From the NCBI GenBank assembly GCA_016939335.1, contig JAFGHC010000022.1, positions 1-60,421 of the forward strand: DNA of 60,421 bases, read 5' to 3'. The DNA is from Candidatus Saganbacteria bacterium. Lineage in GTDB: Bacteria; Margulisbacteria; WOR-1; O2-12-FULL-45-9; XYB2-FULL-48-7. The notes under the pieces are model-generated. The model was given only the letters and a program-made list of their open reading frames with translations. It made no database searches and was not told the DNA's origin. Below, piece after piece: positions 60,301 to 60,421 of the stretch. A program made the position numbers and the translations under genes. Each line of letters begins with the position of its first letter. Positions within the stretch are counted from its first letter, which is position 1.

Positions 60301-60421
60301 TGTCCCCAGGTACGTCCGCCCTTCCCCCGACCCGGTCGCGTCCGGCGTCCCGGTCGAGTAGACCTCCACCGTCGCGTTCGCCGTCGCCGTCCCGCTCGCG
60401 TAAGTCGTGTAAGCCGACAGG
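54370..60421 (-). CDS. Giant right-handed beta-helix protein (5' end beyond window)
   Basis: At least 2016 residues; the frame is still open at the right edge, so the true start lies outside. Four large modules repeat: a start motif NDSGxGSLRQ (CSLREA-like), a block TFNIPT...GVSFWxIxP...GTxQxxNxG, then many short beta-helix turns (NEVKGNYIGTNADGTGAV, KIGGGLTGEGNVISGN) and finally an Ig-like domain (GATVEVFATG...GRTYLGTTIATGGAWSIGLTLTAGTT...NTSMFSINA). Five copies of the Ig-like domain are visible. Turns of this kind are typical of secreted adhesins or polysaccharide-binding proteins. No C-terminal sorting domain is recognised; it ends STTILF. Confidence 0.88.
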   Translation of the reverse strand, partial: LSAYTTYASGTATANATVEVYSTGTPDATGSGEGRTYLGTTIATGGAWSIGLTLTAGTTLTATATDTNRNTSMFSINAVVTGGGGGSFEVINTNDSGAGSLRQAMLNANAIAGSHTITFNIPTDDPGYTTEAGVSFWKIKPTSALPGVTRDATVIDGTTQTTNQGNTNTLGPEVMLDGTLESGAASGISLEARYCTVEGLVICNFDAFAGVCVNGASAEVKGNYLGTNAAGTAAAANKYGVYLASSASRSKVGGGGGGENNVISGNTLSGISINCNTCEVYANYIGLNAAGTAAVGNFYGISVNLSTRDNKIGSSESGKRNVISGNTSYGMYLFGTINCEVKGNYIGLNAAGTAALANSCGIHMASSTSRNKIGGGLTGEGNVISGNTNDGVYLYGPSHEVYGNYTGLNAAGTAAVPNNGAGISGNLYQYSKIGGSESGKRNVISGNAGGGITFGSASHHNEMQGNYVGTAADGITPIGNGTNGGGAHIISGYSNLIGPGNVIACNDGVGVSVQGDANAYSNTITQNSIYDNAGLGITLIGTSNQSVPPPVITSADATSVTGTAASGATVEVFSTGTPDATGSGEGRTYLGTTIATGGAWSIGLTLTAGTTLTATATDTNANTSMFSINAVVTGGGGGSFEVINTDDSGTGSLRQAILNANAIPGSHTITFNIPTDDPNYVEDYPYPGVSFWVIYPEGDLPYLMRDATVIYGTSQAANQGETNPDGPEIMIYGDGSTSLGLTIGGAQSCTIEGLSIGACLLGIYIVGGSSNEVLGNYIGTEPTGTEWWGNDYGIGIEGSSGNRIGNGTAAGRNVISGNNYLGMYLWEAASNEVKGNYIGTSADGLTSLGNNDGIYIESGFGNKIGDGTAAGRNVISGNYNDGIYVLGSSGNEVKGNYIGTTATGEGALGNGGESWGGVELDQSSYYTLIGPGNIIAYNSAYGVTVHGGEYTVNNTITQNSLHDNFYEGIYLDELANNGIEAPVIATATTAGLTGTATLGATVEVFATGDPDSSGYGEGRTYLGTTIATGGAWSIGLTLTGGTTVTATATDVDGSTSMFSINATVEVVPTTEVTNTNDSGAGSLRQVMTDVIGGSTTGKTITFNIPTTEAGYTTEAGVSFWRIQPTSAPLPSVTRDAVVIDGTTQTTNQGNTNTLGPEVMIDGSLAGEGANGISIEASYCTIEGLVICNFSDYNMAGIFIDGGSSNEVKGNYIGTNAPGTAAAANCTGVYISSGTYNRIGGLTGEGNVISGNDGANYMAGGIAIFLGGSNEVKGNYIGVAADGVTALGNATNDGGGGVIIDSSSFNRIGPENVIAYNGYVWYVAGVTVWGDEGTVSNTITRNSIHDNEWWGIYLDGTSNQSIQPPVIATATTAGLTGTATAGATVEVFATGTPDATGAGQGRTYLGTTIATGGAWSIGLTLTVGTTLTATATDTNRNTSMFSINATVEAGPTTEVTNTSDSGNGSLRQVMTDVIAGTVAGTTITFNIPTTEAGYTTEAGVSFWKIKPASRLPSITRNGVVIAGTTQTTNRGNTNTLGPEVMLDGTLESTPVHGISIEANYCTVEGLVICNFYFTGSARGGIYINGGSNEVLGNYLGTDAKGTTSAANNYGLRINGSRNRIGNGTVAGRNVISGNVNYGVYLASGSTSNEVKGNYIGTNADGTGKVANGEGVYLATSSFNKIGGGLTGEGNVISGNNSAIYIAADARTNEVTGNCIGLNAAGTGSVPNSVGVYIFGSNNKIGSSESGKRNVISGNNNVGVYLTGSGAVRNYVMGNYIGTNADGTGAVPNSNQGVYILSGASYNRVGGDLAGEGNVISRNGQYGVLINNSNTNEVKNNKIGVDATGSSALGNRYDGVYIASSSFNLVGPNNIIAYNGDTGPASHRYGVQISGDASAANTVTRNSIYDNQSLGIYLAGTANQSVAPPVIDTARLTGLTGTAPAGATVEVFLTGSPDPTGSGEGRTYLGTTIATGGAWSFGYSLTAGTTVTATATDTNRNTSMFSINKNVLLGAPSTTILF

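Noticed and set aside
1-60421. tRNA, rRNA and riboswitch genes
   Set aside because: I looked in the gaps and upstream of glyA, the purine genes and fhs and saw no cloverleaf, rRNA or known riboswitch core; short gaps leave little room.

Overview
The window is a 60.4 kb piece of a bacterial chromosome. Most of it is GC-rich and tightly packed, with many 4-20 nt gene overlaps. The cell is a diderm: an LptD/OstA-like protein, an MCE/Mla transport system (MlaD, MlaF, MlaE), a PorV-like outer-membrane barrel and other exported proteins are encoded, next to peptidoglycan and division genes (MltG, PBP1A, FtsE, FtsX). Isoprenoids come from the MEP route (IspD, Dxs, IspG). A CBS-less GuaB3-type IMP dehydrogenase, SLH-type and PorV-type surface proteins, giant Ig-like and beta-helix proteins and many lineage-specific hypotheticals fit an uncultivated lineage near Cyanobacteria, such as Margulisbacteria/Saganbacteria. 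That placement is inference with low to moderate confidence. No tRNA, rRNA, CRISPR array, integrase or transposase gene was seen.

Layout. 0-1.6 kb: an AT-rich orphan SIR2-domain gene that looks acquired. 1.7-9.3 kb: dnaB, lptD-like, tmk, alaS, ruvX and mltG, all on the plus strand and mostly overlapping. 9.4-13.2 kb: guaA, an unknown gene, guaB3 and a zinc-finger protein. 13.4-17.6 kb: glyA, ftsE, ftsX and a SurA-like isomerase with TPRs. 17.6-21.0 kb (minus): PBP1A then a phosphohexomutase. 21.0-27.5 kb: aroQ, an M24 peptidase, ispD, a DivPAP gene, dxs, fhs and folE. 27.5-30.7 kb (minus): pgi and pgm. 30.8-36.9 kb: an accessory block with two related unknown proteins, a WecG/TagA glycosyltransferase, a TPR protein coupled to a PP2C phosphatase, and another unknown. 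37.0-42.3 kb: a purine cluster (purC, purB, purS, purQ) with ispG, a membrane protein and a small exported protein. 42.3-42.95 kb: a repeat-rich non-coding gap with a strong dif-like XerCD site. 42.95-60.4 kb: every gene is on the minus strand (mlaD, mlaF, mlaE, nnrD, acpS, a PorV-like/SLH protein, a 1623-residue Ig-repeat protein, ilvE and a giant beta-helix protein running off the right edge).

The gene-strand switch at the dif-like site, together with octamers resembling FtsK-orienting sequences that point toward it from both sides, suggests that the window spans the replication terminus.

Two classes of repeat run through the window. The first is a REPIN-like family: two 20-nt hairpins with an ACT-NN-AGT core in inverted orientation, joined by a spacer that begins AAT and ends ATT. 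All seven pairs combine two different stem variants. The second is a set of degenerate word-based inverted repeats (variants of CTTCCAACTTC, CTGATATTCTGAT and AAAGGGCGGGAC) that fill intergenic gaps and in places enter coding sequence or supply a Shine-Dalgarno sequence or stop codon. The most novel protein signal is the shared helical repeat of the two unknown genes at 30.8-33.3 kb.
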